The notes beneath the pieces are model-generated. The model saw only the letters and a program-made list of their open reading frames with translations, was not told the origin of the DNA and searched no databases. The translations under genes and the position numbers were made by a program. This document shows, piece by piece, positions 9,924 through 20,501 of a stretch of DNA of 64,000 nucleotides. Within the stretch, counting starts at the first letter, position 1, and every line of letters starts with the position of its first letter. This DNA comes from Bartonella elizabethae F9251 = ATCC 49927 (GTDB taxonomy: Bacteria > Pseudomonadota > Alphaproteobacteria > Rhizobiales > Rhizobiaceae): positions 248,001 through 312,000 of the forward strand of contig NZ_JADB01000001.1 of NCBI RefSeq assembly GCF_000518165.1, read 5' to 3'.

Positions 9924-10769
9924 ATGGACATGATCAAAAATCTTATTCCACGCCGTTTTTCTTCCAATAAACTTGAAATTCCTGTTGTTCGCCTTAAAGG
10001 GGCAATTATGGATTCATCGTCTATATCTCGTACGCTTTCCCTCAGTAGATGTGCCAATCTTTTAGAAAAGGCTTTTGCGTACAAAAAAGCACCGGCTGTT
10101 GCAATTGTTATTAATTCTCCTGGTGGTTCTCCAGTGCAATCACGTTTTATTTTCAAGCGTATCCGCGATTTAGCAGAAGAAAACAATAAAAAAGTTCTTG
10201 TTTTTATTGAAGATATCGCAGCATCTGGTGGTTATATGATTGCTTGTGCGGGAGATGAAATTTTTGCAGATCCTTCTTCGATTGTTGGTTCCATTGGGGT
10301 GGTTTCAGCTTCCTTTGGTTTTCCGGAACTTTTGAAGAAAATTGGTGTGGAACGTCGCGTTTACACAGCAGGAAAGAACAAGGTTACACTAGATCCATTT
10401 CAGCCTGAAAAAAAAGCTGATATTGAGCATTTGAAATCTCTTCAACTTGAAGTTCATCAAACTTTTATTGATTTGGTAAAAGAACGGCGTGCAGCGAAAT
10501 TATCAAGTGATCCAGATATTTTTACAGGAATGTTTTGGAGTGGAAAGAAAGGCGTTGAACTTGGTCTGATTGACGGGTTGAATGATGTACGCTCTGTTAT
10601 TAAGGAACGCTTTGGTAATGATGCAAAAATTCGACTTATTACGCCGCCTAAAAGTTTTTTAGGGCTTAAAACGCCTTCAGGAGTGACTGCTCATACAGTT
10701 TATACGGCTGTTGATAGTGCATTGATGGCAGCAGAAGAGCGAGCACTTTGGCAGCGTTATGGTTTGTGA
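9924..10769 (+). CDS. S49 family serine peptidase (SppA/SohB-like)
   Basis: This 281-residue protein is a short, SohB- or SppA-type signal peptide peptidase. NSPGGSP (about 64-70) forms the oxyanion-hole region. The catalytic Ser is Ser101 in AASGGYM, and the general-base Lys is probably Lys153, 52 residues later as in the short Bacillus SppA. There is no obvious N-terminal membrane helix, so the enzyme may be cytoplasmic or peripheral. The ATG at 9924 is preferred over an adjacent TTG at 9921, with AGAAGG upstream. A short frame and ispE follow on the same strand. Confidence 0.88.
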   Translation: MDMIKNLIPRRFSSNKLEIPVVRLKGAIMDSSSISRTLSLSRCANLLEKAFAYKKAPAVAIVINSPGGSPVQSRFIFKRIRDLAEENNKKVLVFIEDIAASGGYMIACAGDEIFADPSSIVGSIGVVSASFGFPELLKKIGVERRVYTAGKNKVTLDPFQPEKKADIEHLKSLQLEVHQTFIDLVKERRAAKLSSDPDIFTGMFWSGKKGVELGLIDGLNDVRSVIKERFGNDAKIRLITPPKSFLGLKTPSGVTAHTVYTAVDSALMAAEERALWQRYGL

Positions 10770-10836
10770 TAAAAAGGAACATTCAAGCAAAAGGGCTTTT
10801 TATCTAAAAACAGACATTAGAAGAAAGAAGCTTGAA

Positions 10837-11019
10837 ATGATACGAATGAGAATATGTTGTTTATGTTTATTTTGTATGATGTTTCTTCATAGTATTTATT
10901 GTTTATTTAGAAAAACATTGAGAATGTTTCGAACGGTTTATAGGGCTGATGCTAAAAGTGTGAATAAAAGGGAGATAATTGTAAAAGATTCCTGTAAAAG
11001 TGAATATTATGTCATATGA
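10837..11019 (+). CDS. Small hypothetical protein, possibly coupled to ispE
   Basis: A 60-residue frame (an 86-residue version starts at 10759 inside the peptidase gene). It begins with a Cys- and hydrophobic-rich stretch ([19 protein letters not shown]) that could be a membrane helix, followed by a basic tail. Its TGA overlaps the ispE ATG by four bases (ATGA), as in coupled genes. Against a real gene: the binding site is only a weak AGAAAGAAG, the composition is skewed, and I know of no family. It could be chance. Confidence 0.3.
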   Translation: MIRMRICCLCLFCMMFLHSIYCLFRKTLRMFRTVYRADAKSVNKREIIVKDSCKSEYYVI

Positions 11020-11924
11020 CATCGGATGTACAAGCTTCATTTCAAAGACATTCTTATGTGTTTACACCCATTAAATTAAATTTAGCTCTGCATGTGGTAG
11101 GGCAACGTGCTGATGGTTATCATTTAATAGAAAGTTTGGTTTATTTTAGTCTCAGCGGTGATTGTCTACACTATGCGCCTTGTGAAAGTGACCAGTTTAT
11201 TTTAACGGGACCGTTTGCAAAAGAACTTGTATCTCATTCAGACAATTTGGTTATTCGCGCACAGAATTTTATGCATAAGACTTTCCCTGAAAGGGCTCAA
11301 CCTGCTTTTTTTCGACTTGTAAAAACACTTCCGATTGCTTCAGGCATTGGTGGTGGCTCAGGTGATGCCGCAGGGGTTATCAGCATATTGCGTCAACAAT
11401 GGAATCTTGATTGTTCTTGTGAAAAATTAGCAAAAATGAGTTTAGTCCTTGGTGCTGATGTTCCTATGTGTCTTTATGCATTGGAATATCAGCAGCCACT
11501 TTTAGTTAAAGGGATTGGTCAAGAGATTATACGACTAAAAGAAGCTTGTTCTCTTGCAATAGTATTGGTTAATCATGGACAGGAGGTTTCAACACAAGCT
11601 GTTTTTAAAGCGTTAGACAAGCGCCATCATCCTCCTTTAAAAATTGATCCAGTCGCTTTAAAGAGCGTTGATTCATTGGTTGAAGCTTTACAAGAAACGC
11701 GTAATGACCTTTTTTCCCCTGCGTTGAAAATAGCCCCTCAATTAACACAAGTGTTATCTATATTAGATGAATGTGGCTCTCTTTTTTCTCGTATGTCTGG
11801 AACGGGGGCAACTTGTTTTGGTATTTTTAAAAATCAACAAGCAGCACAACAGGCAGCTCTTTTTATCAAATCAATGCACCCAAATTGGTTTGTAAAACCG
11901 ATCATGACTTTGGGAACGATTTGA
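11016..11924 (+). CDS. ispE: 4-diphosphocytidyl-2-C-methyl-D-erythritol kinase
   Basis: This MEP-pathway enzyme phosphorylates CDP-methylerythritol. The 302-residue GHMP kinase begins with [21 protein letters not shown] (catalytic Lys20). It carries the ATP-binding loop [15 protein letters not shown] (106-120), the catalytic-region Asp149 in LGADVP, and a C-terminal [12 protein letters not shown] block. The length is a little above that of E. coli. It supplies isoprenoid units with dxs (25215) and ispH (33324), which lie elsewhere in this window. Its start overlaps the preceding small frame by four bases. Confidence 0.96.
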   Translation: MTSDVQASFQRHSYVFTPIKLNLALHVVGQRADGYHLIESLVYFSLSGDCLHYAPCESDQFILTGPFAKELVSHSDNLVIRAQNFMHKTFPERAQPAFFRLVKTLPIASGIGGGSGDAAGVISILRQQWNLDCSCEKLAKMSLVLGADVPMCLYALEYQQPLLVKGIGQEIIRLKEACSLAIVLVNHGQEVSTQAVFKALDKRHHPPLKIDPVALKSVDSLVEALQETRNDLFSPALKIAPQLTQVLSILDECGSLFSRMSGTGATCFGIFKNQQAAQQAALFIKSMHPNWFVKPIMTLGTI

Positions 11925-12165
11925 GAAATAAAAACTTCTATTTTACCCTGATTCTATTATAGATAATGAAGAGGAGACTAAACAAATCTATTTTTTTAGA
12001 TAAAATAAATACATACTAGAATAAGCTTTTAGAAGAGAAAATGGACGTTAGGATACTCTTTTATTTCACATTTTATTTCTATCTTTTGTGCAAGAATTCA
12101 TGCAATATTTGAAGAGCTATTTAAAACTGTAATGCTTGCAAAAAATAAGCAGGTTACAGAAATAT

Positions 12166-12840
12166 ATGGGTGTTTGTTGTATTTGTGATTTATCAAAGAT
12201 GTTTAATTTGCCGCTTCAGCCAAACTTTTCATATGAATTGGATTTGCAAAACCAAGGTTTTTTGCATATAGCAGGGGTTGATGAAGTAGGACGGGGACCT
12301 CTTGCTGGGCCTGTAGTAACAGCAGCAGTCATCTTGGATAAAAATCATATTCCTGAAGGGTTAAATGATTCAAAAAAGCTTTCCTTTCTTCAACGCAGTA
12401 AACTTTATCATCAAATTTTGCAAAGTGCCTTAGCCGTTTCAGTCGCTAGTCTTTGCGCCCGTACAATTGATCAATCTGATATTAGAAAAGCAACTTTGGA
12501 AGCAATGCGTCGCTGTATTACAGGATTAGCTGTTCCAGTTCATTATATCCTTGTTGATGGACGTGATATTCCCTCTCGGCTATCCTGTCCCGCAACGGCA
12601 TTGATTAAGGGCGATCAGCGTTCCGTCTCAATTGCAGCTGCATCTATTATTGCGAAAGTAACGCGTGATCGGATGATGGAATGTGCTGGACAAGTTTACA
12701 AAGGGTATGGTTTTGAGAAGCATGTAGGGTATGGAACACTAGCTCATCGTACAGCTCTTGATAAAAAGGGACCAATTGTAGGATTACATCGTTATAGTTT
12801 TGCGCCACTCAAAGAGCGTTATAGGAATGATGTGTCATGA
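12166..12840 (+). CDS. rnhB: Ribonuclease HII
   Basis: This endonuclease cleaves RNA in RNA-DNA hybrids and starts removal of single ribonucleotides from DNA. The active-site block [14 protein letters not shown] (Asp39, Glu40) and the later LVDGRD Asp are present, as is the HVGYGT block near the C-terminus. Three starts are possible (12136, 12166, 12199). The ATG at 12166 gives 224 residues with an 11-residue lead before FNLPLQPNF, matching the layout I recall for related species. The binding site is weak at each. The 3' end overlaps the next gene by four bases. Confidence 0.93.
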   Translation: MGVCCICDLSKMFNLPLQPNFSYELDLQNQGFLHIAGVDEVGRGPLAGPVVTAAVILDKNHIPEGLNDSKKLSFLQRSKLYHQILQSALAVSVASLCARTIDQSDIRKATLEAMRRCITGLAVPVHYILVDGRDIPSRLSCPATALIKGDQRSVSIAAASIIAKVTRDRMMECAGQVYKGYGFEKHVGYGTLAHRTALDKKGPIVGLHRYSFAPLKERYRNDVS

Positions 12841-13799
12841 CGATTCGACCACTTAATAGCGTTTCGATAAAAGAAGCAATAGCGCTCCTTGAACAAGGAA
12901 AGTTAGTAGCGGTACCAACGGAAACTGTTTATGGATTAGCGGGCGATGCAACCAATGGCAGGGCACTCTCTTCTATTTTTTCTACAAAAAAGCGTCCGCA
13001 ATTTAACCCTCTTATTGCACATGTCAACGGTATCGAAATGGCGGAGCGCTATGTTGAAATTGATTTTCTTTCACGCCAACTCATGGAAGCCTTTTGGCCC
13101 GGTCCTTTGACATTGGTTTTACCCTTAAAAGCACAACATGATATCCATCCTTTAACGACTGCTGGTTTAAATACATTAGCTATTCGTTTTCCAGACAGTC
13201 GTTTTGCTGACATTGTTCAATGTTTTGGCCGTCCACTTGCGGCTCCTAGTGCGAATCAATCGGGGCGTCTTAGTCCTACTTCGGCTGAGGCTGTTTTTGC
13301 ATCTTTGGGGGAATCTGTTCCTTTGATATTGGATGGAGGACCAACTAGAATAGGGCTTGAATCAACGATTATTAAGGTTTGTGGTGAAAATATTTATCTT
13401 TTGCGTCCAGGGGGGCTTGCAACTGATAAAATTGAAGAAGTTTTGGGGAAGTCGCTAAAACGGATAGATCAAAGGGCGGCGATTGAAGCTCCAGGGATGT
13501 TAAAGTCACATTATGCTCCCAATGCCGCGATTCGTTTGAATGTAGAAAAGGTAGAAAATGATGAAGCGCTTTTAGCGTTTGGTCCAAAGCGCGTTATGGG
13601 GGCTGAAAATGCCCTTTTTAATTTAAACCTTAGCGAGGAAGGAAAGTTGGAAGAGGCAGCCTCTCATTTATTCCAATACATGAAGGAATTGGATTCATTG
13701 AAAGTGAGATGTATTGCCGTAGAACCTATTCCATCATATGGATTAGGGGAGGCTATCAATGATCGTCTTATACGGGCTGCAGCTCCAAGGGAGAAATGA
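12837..13799 (+). CDS. L-threonylcarbamoyladenylate synthase (Sua5/TsaC type)
   Basis: This enzyme makes threonylcarbamoyl-AMP, the first step of t6A37 formation in ANN-decoding tRNAs. The YrdC core opens with [20 protein letters not shown] and carries [16 protein letters not shown] and [10 protein letters not shown]-terminal Sua5 extension follows the linker SHYAPNA. The 320-residue length fits the two-domain Sua5 form, not the short TsaC form. The ATG overlaps the rnhB stop (ATGA), and its own stop overlaps the next start the same way, so rnhB, this gene and the FAD enzyme form one coupled unit. Confidence 0.95.
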   Translation: MTIRPLNSVSIKEAIALLEQGKLVAVPTETVYGLAGDATNGRALSSIFSTKKRPQFNPLIAHVNGIEMAERYVEIDFLSRQLMEAFWPGPLTLVLPLKAQHDIHPLTTAGLNTLAIRFPDSRFADIVQCFGRPLAAPSANQSGRLSPTSAEAVFASLGESVPLILDGGPTRIGLESTIIKVCGENIYLLRPGGLATDKIEEVLGKSLKRIDQRAAIEAPGMLKSHYAPNAAIRLNVEKVENDEALLAFGPKRVMGAENALFNLNLSEEGKLEEAASHLFQYMKELDSLKVRCIAVEPIPSYGLGEAINDRLIRAAAPREK

Positions 13800-15211
13800 A
13801 TATGGAGCAGGAATTAATTGAGAGGTTCAGAGAGATTGTTGGGACCAAGTATGCTATAACAGATCAGGCATTGATTGCACCATATTTGCTTGAAGAGCGA
13901 GGGCTTTTTCATGGCAAAACGCCCTTACTTTTACGTCCATCTTCACCGCAAGAAATTTCATTGATCATGCAGTTAGCGAGCCAAACACGCACACCAATCG
14001 TACCTCAGGGTGGAAACACAGGGCTTGTGGGGGGGCAACAACCAGATGAAAGAGGAGAGAGCATTCTTTTATCTGTGGAGCGGTTAAATAAGATGAGAGC
14101 GATAAATCTTGAGGGGAATTTTGTTGTTGTAGAAGCTGGTGTTATTTTACAGGATTTACAAAAAAAAGTAGATGAATCAGGTCGTTTTTTCCCTCTTTCT
14201 TTGGCATCTGAAGGTTCTTGCCAAATAGGAGGAAATCTTTCGTCAAATGCCGGAGGGACTGCTGTTTTAGCTTATGGCAATATGCGTGATCTTTGCCTTG
14301 GTTTAGAAGTTGTTTTACCGGATGGTCGTCTTTTGGATGATTTGCGCTTTGTTAAAAAAGACAATAGCGGGTATGATTTGAAAAATCTTTTTATTGGTGC
14401 AGAAGGTACATTAGGCGTTATAACTGCAGCTGTTTTGAAGATTTTTCCAAAAATAAAAGGAAAAGCCGTTGCTTTGGTGGGGTTACATAGTCCAGAAAAG
14501 GCTCTTGAATTTTTATCTCTGGCTCAAGAATATGGAGGAGGAATGGTGACGGGCTTTGAGCTCATGGGAAATCTCAGTTTGCAAATGGCTTTAGAGTATA
14601 AGATGTGTGAGAAGTCTCCTTTTCAGCAGAAACATGGATGGTATGTATTAATGGACATTTCATCGTTGCAAGGCAATGATGAAGCATTGTCCGTGTTGAG
14701 TATTATTTTAGAAAAGGCTTTAAAGAGGGCGGTGATAGAAGATGCAATTGTTGCGCAATCTTTAAAACAGCAAGATTTCTTCTGGCAATTGCGCGAAGCT
14801 ATATCACCAGCACAGAAGTTAGCGGGAGGATCAATTAAGCACGATATTGCAGTACCACTTGCTTCCATTCCTGATTTTATTGCTGAAGCAGCACTTATTG
14901 TTGAAGATATTGCTCCAGGGGCGCAGGTGGTTTGTTTTGGACATATGGGAGATGGAAATTTGCATTATAATGTTACACAACCGATAGGCGCTGATACGAC
15001 AGCATTTTTGCAGTTATGGTCAAAAATGAATCATCGCATTCATAGGTTAGTGATGGACTATCAAGGTGCATTTTCTGCTGAGCATGGAATTGGTCAGCTT
15101 AAGCGCGAAGAACTTCTTTCTTTTAAATCGCCTGTCGCATTGGATATTATGCGAGGAATAAAAAAAACACTCGATCCTTTAGGGATCATGAATCCTGGAA
15201 AAGTATTATAA
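13796..15211 (+). CDS. FAD-linked 2-hydroxyacid dehydrogenase (D2HGDH/GlcD family)
   Basis: This flavoprotein of 471 residues has an N-terminal PCMH-type FAD-binding domain (GGNTGLVGG at 72-80; LSLASEGSCQIGGNLSSNAGG further on). A C-terminal FAD-oxidase domain ends with SAEHGIGQLKR and MNPGKVL. The C-terminal His-containing segments HMGDGNLHYN and EHGIG are metal- and substrate-binding in D-2-hydroxyglutarate and D-lactate dehydrogenases. Substrate choice within this family cannot be settled from motifs; D-2-hydroxyglutarate is a reasonable guess. It overlaps the Sua5 gene by four bases. Confidence 0.88.
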   Translation: MNMEQELIERFREIVGTKYAITDQALIAPYLLEERGLFHGKTPLLLRPSSPQEISLIMQLASQTRTPIVPQGGNTGLVGGQQPDERGESILLSVERLNKMRAINLEGNFVVVEAGVILQDLQKKVDESGRFFPLSLASEGSCQIGGNLSSNAGGTAVLAYGNMRDLCLGLEVVLPDGRLLDDLRFVKKDNSGYDLKNLFIGAEGTLGVITAAVLKIFPKIKGKAVALVGLHSPEKALEFLSLAQEYGGGMVTGFELMGNLSLQMALEYKMCEKSPFQQKHGWYVLMDISSLQGNDEALSVLSIILEKALKRAVIEDAIVAQSLKQQDFFWQLREAISPAQKLAGGSIKHDIAVPLASIPDFIAEAALIVEDIAPGAQVVCFGHMGDGNLHYNVTQPIGADTTAFLQLWSKMNHRIHRLVMDYQGAFSAEHGIGQLKREELLSFKSPVALDIMRGIKKTLDPLGIMNPGKVL

Positions 15212-15354
15212 TTCAAAAATGCTGATCTATATTTTTGTTTAGGTTTTAATAACCAAAAAAGAAACAAGTTGTTTTTTATTTAAACTTTTAATAATCCAAT
15301 GAGAAAAAGTTGCTAAAAGGTGTATGTTATTTAAGATAAATTGGGACACTGTAT

Positions 15355-15882
15355 ATGGCTAATCAAGGCTTTAATCAGGCAAAAGCGGTGCTTGAATTTC
15401 GGTTGGATCCGTGCCATTTGCCACAAACGACGTCGTATTTTTCATCCAAAACGGGTAATAAGGTCATTTGTTCGTTAAATGAACGCGGTGTTTTTTTTAA
15501 AACGGATAAACCTTCAAGCGTATCGCATTTAGTCCCCCCTTATCATTTCAAAGGAATTGCAGCACGTACTGTAAAAACACGTTCAGGAGAAAGAGCTGTT
15601 GCATTAGAGTTACTTCATGCAGATGAAGAATCTTGTATTCCACTTTTGGTTTCTAGAGATTTGAATAATGTTCTTCTGGATTGGCGATTATGGGCGGATA
15701 CTTATGGTCTTCCCATGCTTATGATTGATGAAGATAATCGCATTGTGGTTGTAAAAGATCGTTCTGATTTACATCGATTTTTTTGTACAACGCCGCATTC
15801 TAAACACAAGCGTTTTTTACTCCGTTATAGAAATCCATTAGGTTTGCGTTTGGTAATTGCAAATAGAATTGCACTTCAGTAA
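15355..15882 (+). CDS. Conserved hypothetical protein, DUF6101-like
   Basis: A 175-residue soluble protein with no signal peptide or membrane helix. It resembles a Hyphomicrobiales-restricted family I associate with DUF6101, with a preserved core around YHFKGIAARTVKTRSGE and LELLHADEESCIPLLVSRDL. The RBS is not obvious. It follows the FAD enzyme after 143 bases and ends before a wide gap that separates it from convergent purD. No function is known to me. Confidence 0.65.
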   Translation: MANQGFNQAKAVLEFRLDPCHLPQTTSYFSSKTGNKVICSLNERGVFFKTDKPSSVSHLVPPYHFKGIAARTVKTRSGERAVALELLHADEESCIPLLVSRDLNNVLLDWRLWADTYGLPMLMIDEDNRIVVVKDRSDLHRFFCTTPHSKHKRFLLRYRNPLGLRLVIANRIALQ

Positions 15883-16372
15883 CATTCATGTGCATTCATT
15901 TTTATGCGACCATAAGCATCGATCTTATTGGGATGTAAATGCGGTTCTTTAGCGCGGTGATAAAGACATGCGAGCTTCACACATGCGGTGTTTTTAGCGG
16001 ATGAGGTGAATATTCTTCAATTTGTTTATCGATCCTTACACCAGTAAAGCACATAAGGGGAAGACAAGGGGAACCAACTCCATAAGAAATCTGACTGTTT
16101 AGAGATCGATTCTGGCAGGAAGCTTCGTTTTTTAAGGCAAAGAGGAAGCCAAGGATTGTAAATAAGAGTTTTTTTGACAGCACATATTGGTAGCAGGAAT
16201 CAATTATATTCAATGCTTTTTGTTGATGATGTAATTTTTGGTTTTGCTATATCGTTAAAGCACACGCAGATTATTGAGAGTGTCTTTTTACTTTCTTTTT
16301 TATAAAGCAAGTTATTGATTTATAAAATAGTGATCATTTTGTCATAGTGAATGAGAGTGACGAATATAATAT
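15883..16372. other. Intergenic region with one doubtful minus-strand frame
   Basis: A 78-codon frame on the minus strand (16213-15977) has a signal-like helix (LLFTILGFLFALKNEASC) but no clear binding site, no family I recognise and no neighbour to support it. The rest holds no frame or hairpin of note. It leads into an integrase remnant. Confidence 0.35.
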
Positions 16373-16660
16373 TCTCATTTCATTTTTTTCTTCTAATCAA
16401 AATCATTGTCTTGCACGTTACCAGGAAGGGATGCTCATGTGGATGAAGACTATAAAAAAAGCAAAAACTCTTTGATAAATTTTCTATATAACAAAAGTTA
16501 TGGGTAAGATTGGGTGTTTTATACAATGATGGTATCGGTTTTTGCCTTTATTCAATAAAGATGGTGGAATCGATTTATACTCTTCATGGTTAATATTGTG
16601 AAATGGAAGAAAGAGCATGAGGGGTATTTCTTTGTGCGTGGATAACATGAAGTGCGTTCT
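16373..16660 (+). pseudogene. Integrase remnant 2 with conserved leader
   Basis: The leader (CTCATTTCATTTT..., then TAATCAAAATC and TTGCACGTTA) matches the copies at 1803, 50271 and 56551. Downstream, from 16513, the frame GVLYNDGIGFCLYS followed by SIYTLHG matches the arm-binding N-domain pattern GKYADGNGLFLYKR...IYRYTLHG. The similarity jumps frame once within the lysine-rich stretch. No start codon or catalytic domain remains. It lies between the convergent ends of the DUF6101-like gene and purD. Confidence 0.65.
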
Positions 16661-16795
16661 TTTTCGGTATTTTATTTTTTAAGGAAAATAGACTCGTTTT
16701 TTTCAAAGTTATAAGCAACCCAAAACAAATAAGAAAATTAGCGTATCATGCTGTTAGGCGAAAGAATCAAATCGTCAAAAAGAATACCAAAAGAT

Positions 16796-18070
16796 TTAGT
16801 TTTCTCGCGCAATGGCGCGCCATCCGATATCACGACGAGCAAAGCCTTCTGGCCAATCAATACAATCAACCGCTTCATAAGCACGTTTTTGTGCGTTTGT
16901 AATGGTTTTTCCTGTTGCTGTTATATTGAGAACACGTCCACCATTTGCAATAAGTTCTCCATTGCGCAATGCGGTACCAGCATGAAAAACTTTCACATCA
17001 GGAAGTTTGTTTACTTTATCAACATTACGGATAACAGTTCCTTTTTGGGGAGAGCCTGGATAACCATTCGCAGCCATAACAACGGTGAGGGCTACTTTTT
17101 CAGACCACTGAAGAGGTTTATTTTCAAGATTCCCTTGAGCTGCAGCAAGAAAAATCGGCAGAATATCGTCTTTGAGGCGCATCATTAAAACTTGACATTC
17201 AGGATCACCGAATCGTACGTTAAACTCAATGAGTTCGGGTCCCTTTTGCGTTATCATCAATCCAACGAAGAGAATGCCTTTAAAGGGGGCGCCTATTTCA
17301 TGCATGCTTTTTAAAGCAGGTTCAACAATTTCTTTGAGGGTGCGATTCACCATTTCTTCGGTCATGATGGGCGCTGGTGAATAAGCCCCCATACCACCGG
17401 TATTTGCTCCAGTATCGCCATCACCCACACGTTTATGATCTTGAGCAGATCCAAAGGGAAGGGCAATTTTACCATCACAAAGACAAAAGAAGCTTGCTTC
17501 TTCACCTTCAAGAAAAGATTCGATAACAATTTTGTTTCCTGCATCGCAGGAGGCATTTTTGAAACAGGCATCAACGGCGTTCAATGCTTCTTCTATTGTT
17601 GTTGCAACCACAACACCTTTGCCAGCTGCTAAGCCATCCGCTTTAATGACAATGGGAACACCTTGTTGATGAATGTAAGCTTTGGCTTTAGCTGCATCAT
17701 TAAAGCATTGGTAACTTGCTGTAGGAATGTTATTCTTACGGCATAAATCTTTTGTAAAAGCTTTTGAACCTTCTAGTTGAGCAGCTTTTTGAGTCGGACC
17801 AAATACACAGATGTTGGCGTTATTAAGAGAGTCAGTTATACCTGCAACCAATGGTGCTTCTGGTCCTACAATCACAAGATCAATAGAATGTGCTTTACAA
17901 AAATCAATAACAAGGGGGTGGTTATCAATGTCTAAATTAATATTTTCACCAAATTCTGCTGTTGCAGGATTGCCAGGAGCACAATATAACTTTTTGAGCA
18001 GTGGTGATGCTGCTATTTTCCATGCTAAAGCATGTTCTCGCCCACCTGAGCCAATAAGAAGAATATTCAT
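16796..18070 (-). CDS. purD: Phosphoribosylamine--glycine ligase
   Basis: This is the second step of purine synthesis, joining glycine to phosphoribosylamine with ATP. The 424-residue protein has the N-terminal block [15 protein letters not shown], an ATP-grasp domain with [15 protein letters not shown] and [11 protein letters not shown], and a C-terminal PurD domain. The length is normal. The ATG at 18070 has GAGAGGAGC just upstream. It is divergent from ubiA with about 90 bases between the starts and converges on a gap holding an integrase remnant. Confidence 0.97.
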   Translation of the reverse strand: MNILLIGSGGREHALAWKIAASPLLKKLYCAPGNPATAEFGENINLDIDNHPLVIDFCKAHSIDLVIVGPEAPLVAGITDSLNNANICVFGPTQKAAQLEGSKAFTKDLCRKNNIPTASYQCFNDAAKAKAYIHQQGVPIVIKADGLAAGKGVVVATTIEEALNAVDACFKNASCDAGNKIVIESFLEGEEASFFCLCDGKIALPFGSAQDHKRVGDGDTGANTGGMGAYSPAPIMTEEMVNRTLKEIVEPALKSMHEIGAPFKGILFVGLMITQKGPELIEFNVRFGDPECQVLMMRLKDDILPIFLAAAQGNLENKPLQWSEKVALTVVMAANGYPGSPQKGTVIRNVDKVNKLPDVKVFHAGTALRNGELIANGGRVLNITATGKTITNAQKRAYEAVDCIDWPEGFARRDIGWRAIAREN

Positions 18071-18160
18071 TGCTTGCTCCTCTCATAAAAGATGATTAAT
18101 CTCATCCTCTTCTCATAAGAATGAAATGTCTCTATCGCAAGACTAAAGGTAAATCATTTG

Positions 18161-19165
18161 ATGAAAAAAAATAAAAATATTCCTCATGTTCAGTCCTATG
18201 ATAGTCAAGGACGGGTTATGGATGCCTCTGCCAAACAATGGGTCTATAATTTTCTTCCCTGTTCTTTATGGTTTTATGCGCAATTGGCGCGTTGGGATCG
18301 GCCGATCGGATGGCAATTGTTGATGTGGCCTTGTTTTTGGTCAACAACAATGGCTTTTCTCTCTTATGACATGCGTTATGAGCCTCTTTTACCAATGCTT
18401 CTCCATTGGATTTGGTACCTTTTTCTTTTTTTTCTAGGATCCATCGCTATGCGAGGGGCAGGATGTACTTGGAATGATCTTATTGACCATAAAATTGATT
18501 CTCAAGTCGAGAGAACACGTTCTCGCCCATTACCGACAGGTCATGTGAGTCGGTTTCAAGCAAAAGTTTTTATACTTGTGCAATGTTTGGTTGGTTTAGG
18601 TGTTTTATCACAATTTAATAGGTTTAGTTTTTTTCTGGGCATTTCGTCTTTAATAGCTGTTGCATTTTATCCTTTTATGAAACGCGTAACCTATTGGCCA
18701 CAGTTTTTTTTAGGTGTTGCATTTAATTGGGGAGCATTAATGGGGTGGGCCGTTGTGTTTGGAAGTTTAAGCTGGGCACCAATTTTACTTTATGTGGGAT
18801 CAATCTTGTGGACCATAGGATACGATACCATCTACGCACATCAAGATAAAGAGGATGACGCTACTGTGGGGATCGGTTCTACGGCGCTTCTCTTTGGCAA
18901 AGGAACTAAGCGTGCTTTAGTCTTTTTGTATGGTGGTTTTGTTATATTCGTGAGTTTAGCATTTTATTTGGCTAAAGTCCCTCTATTGAGTTTTTTGGGA
19001 ATTTTTTTAGCAAGCATCCATATGTTGATTCAAATTAAGGTTATTGATATCGATGACAGTGCACAATGTCTTAAGCTTTTCAAATCTAATTCGCTTATTG
19101 GTTTTGTAATTTTTACTGGTTTAGTCTGTGGTGGTTTATGGATGATATTTTATCATGCAGTTTAA
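18161..19165 (+). CDS. ubiA: 4-hydroxybenzoate polyprenyltransferase
   Basis: This integral membrane enzyme attaches the polyprenyl tail to 4-hydroxybenzoate in ubiquinone synthesis. The 334 residues hold about eight or nine hydrophobic helices. The first aspartate motif is NDLIDHKID (residues 105-113), and the second is YAHQDKEDD in the second half. The RTRSRPLPTG block is characteristic. The ATG at 18161 follows AAAGGT; a TTG directly before it is not needed. It uses the product of the polyprenyl synthase encoded at 7666-8682. It is divergent from purD. Confidence 0.94.
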   Translation: MKKNKNIPHVQSYDSQGRVMDASAKQWVYNFLPCSLWFYAQLARWDRPIGWQLLMWPCFWSTTMAFLSYDMRYEPLLPMLLHWIWYLFLFFLGSIAMRGAGCTWNDLIDHKIDSQVERTRSRPLPTGHVSRFQAKVFILVQCLVGLGVLSQFNRFSFFLGISSLIAVAFYPFMKRVTYWPQFFLGVAFNWGALMGWAVVFGSLSWAPILLYVGSILWTIGYDTIYAHQDKEDDATVGIGSTALLFGKGTKRALVFLYGGFVIFVSLAFYLAKVPLLSFLGIFLASIHMLIQIKVIDIDDSAQCLKLFKSNSLIGFVIFTGLVCGGLWMIFYHAV

Positions 19166-19546
19166 CAACACGTTAGATAAAATCATATGTTCTGTGATGA
19201 TGGGAAGAAGAATAAACAACTTTTTAATTGAAAGTGCACTTTCAATGTATTCATTAGAAACAACATAGATACGACTATTTTATGATACTAGGATTCCTTT
19301 GAATATCACTGCTTCCCTTATCAGAAGTTCAAAAGTAAAAGCATCATTTTTCTTAAGACAGTATTTTCTCTTCAAGAATCTTATCGCTAACCTAGTTTCA
19401 AGCGATGAGGAACATTATCAACCAACGTTTATAGAAAAATAAAGTTCTTCTTGAAATGAAATAAATTACCTCTTTTTAGAATTTAGCAAATAGAAAGTAA
19501 TTGTTTAAGCATGAGGAAAAACTTTATAACGATGAGGCTTGAAGGA
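19166..19546. other. Convergent gap between ubiA and pdxH
   Basis: No coding frame. It holds a 20-base perfect palindrome at 19227-19246, listed separately. Unlike the other wide convergent gaps in the window, no integrase remnant could be read in it. Confidence 0.5.
19227..19246. repeat. 20-bp perfect palindrome
   Basis: ATTGAAAGTG joined directly to its reverse complement CACTTTCAAT. It starts about 60 bases after the ubiA stop. There is no T-run on either side, so it is not a classical terminator. It could be a protein-binding site or a bidirectional mRNA-end hairpin. Confidence 0.6.
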
Positions 19547-20170
19547 TTAAGGGTAAAGTTTTTGTCTTTTCCAATTGTTGTTTTCAACACAATCGCGGGT
19601 AAAAAGTAGACGATCATGTAAACGAAATGGGCGATCACACCAGAATTCTATAGAAAGGGGTTTAACACGAAACCCAGACCAATAAGGTGGTCGTGGAATA
19701 TTGCCTAGAGCATAACGCGCAGTATATTGAGCAATGGCTTTTTCGAGGACAAAACGATTTTCTAAAGGTTGAGATTGTTTTGATGCCCATGCACCAATTC
19801 GACTTCCACGGGGGCGCGATTGGAAATAAGCATCGGCTTCCTGCTGAGTTACTTTTTCAACAATTCCTCTTATTCTGACCTGACGACGAAGCGATTTCCA
19901 ATGAAACCCTAAGGATGCTTTCATTGATTTTAAAATTTCTTTTCCCTTTTGGCTTTCATAATTGGTATAGAAAACGAAGCCTTGAGGACTATAGTCTTTG
20001 AGGAGAACCATTCGAACATTAGGGAGACCTGTTTCGTCAACTGTCGCGAGTGCCATAGCATTGGGATCATTTATTTCGCTTATCGTTGCTTTTTCAAGCC
20101 ACTTTGCAAAAAGTTCAAAAGGTTTTTGCATGTCCATAAAATGATCGTCTGTTGGTATTTTATCGCTCAT
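19547..20170 (-). CDS. pdxH: Pyridoxamine/pyridoxine 5'-phosphate oxidase
   Basis: This FMN-dependent enzyme makes pyridoxal 5'-phosphate, the cofactor used for example by ThrC. The 207-residue protein shows [48 protein letters not shown] and the C-terminal WKRQKLYP (RLxP) ending of the family. I chose the ATG at 20170, with TTTGGAG upstream at good spacing. An in-frame ATG at 20209 would add 13 residues without a binding site. Confidence 0.96.
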   Translation of the reverse strand: MSDKIPTDDHFMDMQKPFELFAKWLEKATISEINDPNAMALATVDETGLPNVRMVLLKDYSPQGFVFYTNYESQKGKEILKSMKASLGFHWKSLRRQVRIRGIVEKVTQQEADAYFQSRPRGSRIGAWASKQSQPLENRFVLEKAIAQYTARYALGNIPRPPYWSGFRVKPLSIEFWCDRPFRLHDRLLFTRDCVENNNWKRQKLYP

Positions 20171-20501
20171 AGTATCTCCAAATGTCAGTGAGCATGGATA
20201 TTTTCTCATTTACTTTTTCATCAAGAAGTAAAGTACCATTTTTTCTTATTTTCAAAAAGCCAATGCTTTCATATATTTTTAATGAGTATTTTTATGGTGG
20301 TTTCATTATTTTTGTCTTTAGCATAGAAGACAATGAGCTATATTAGATAAATATTTCATTTTATCTGGTATTTTAGTTTCTTAATAGACATATAAAGAAA
20401 AGAAGAAATTATTTTCTAGAATAGACTGATGAAGCTATAAGGAATATTGAGCGACATATCCGTTGATATTTTGAAAACGAAAAAATTGAAAAGAGGGCAA
20501 T
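20171..20501. other. Divergent spacer between pdxH and the DnaJ-like gene
   Basis: AT-rich and without an open frame of note. It should hold the promoters of both flanking genes, but I cannot place them with confidence. Confidence 0.4.

Noticed and set aside
16748-17188. A 146-codon plus-strand frame
   Set aside because: It is antisense to purD, Ile/Asn/Cys-rich and has no family; purD on the other strand is certain.
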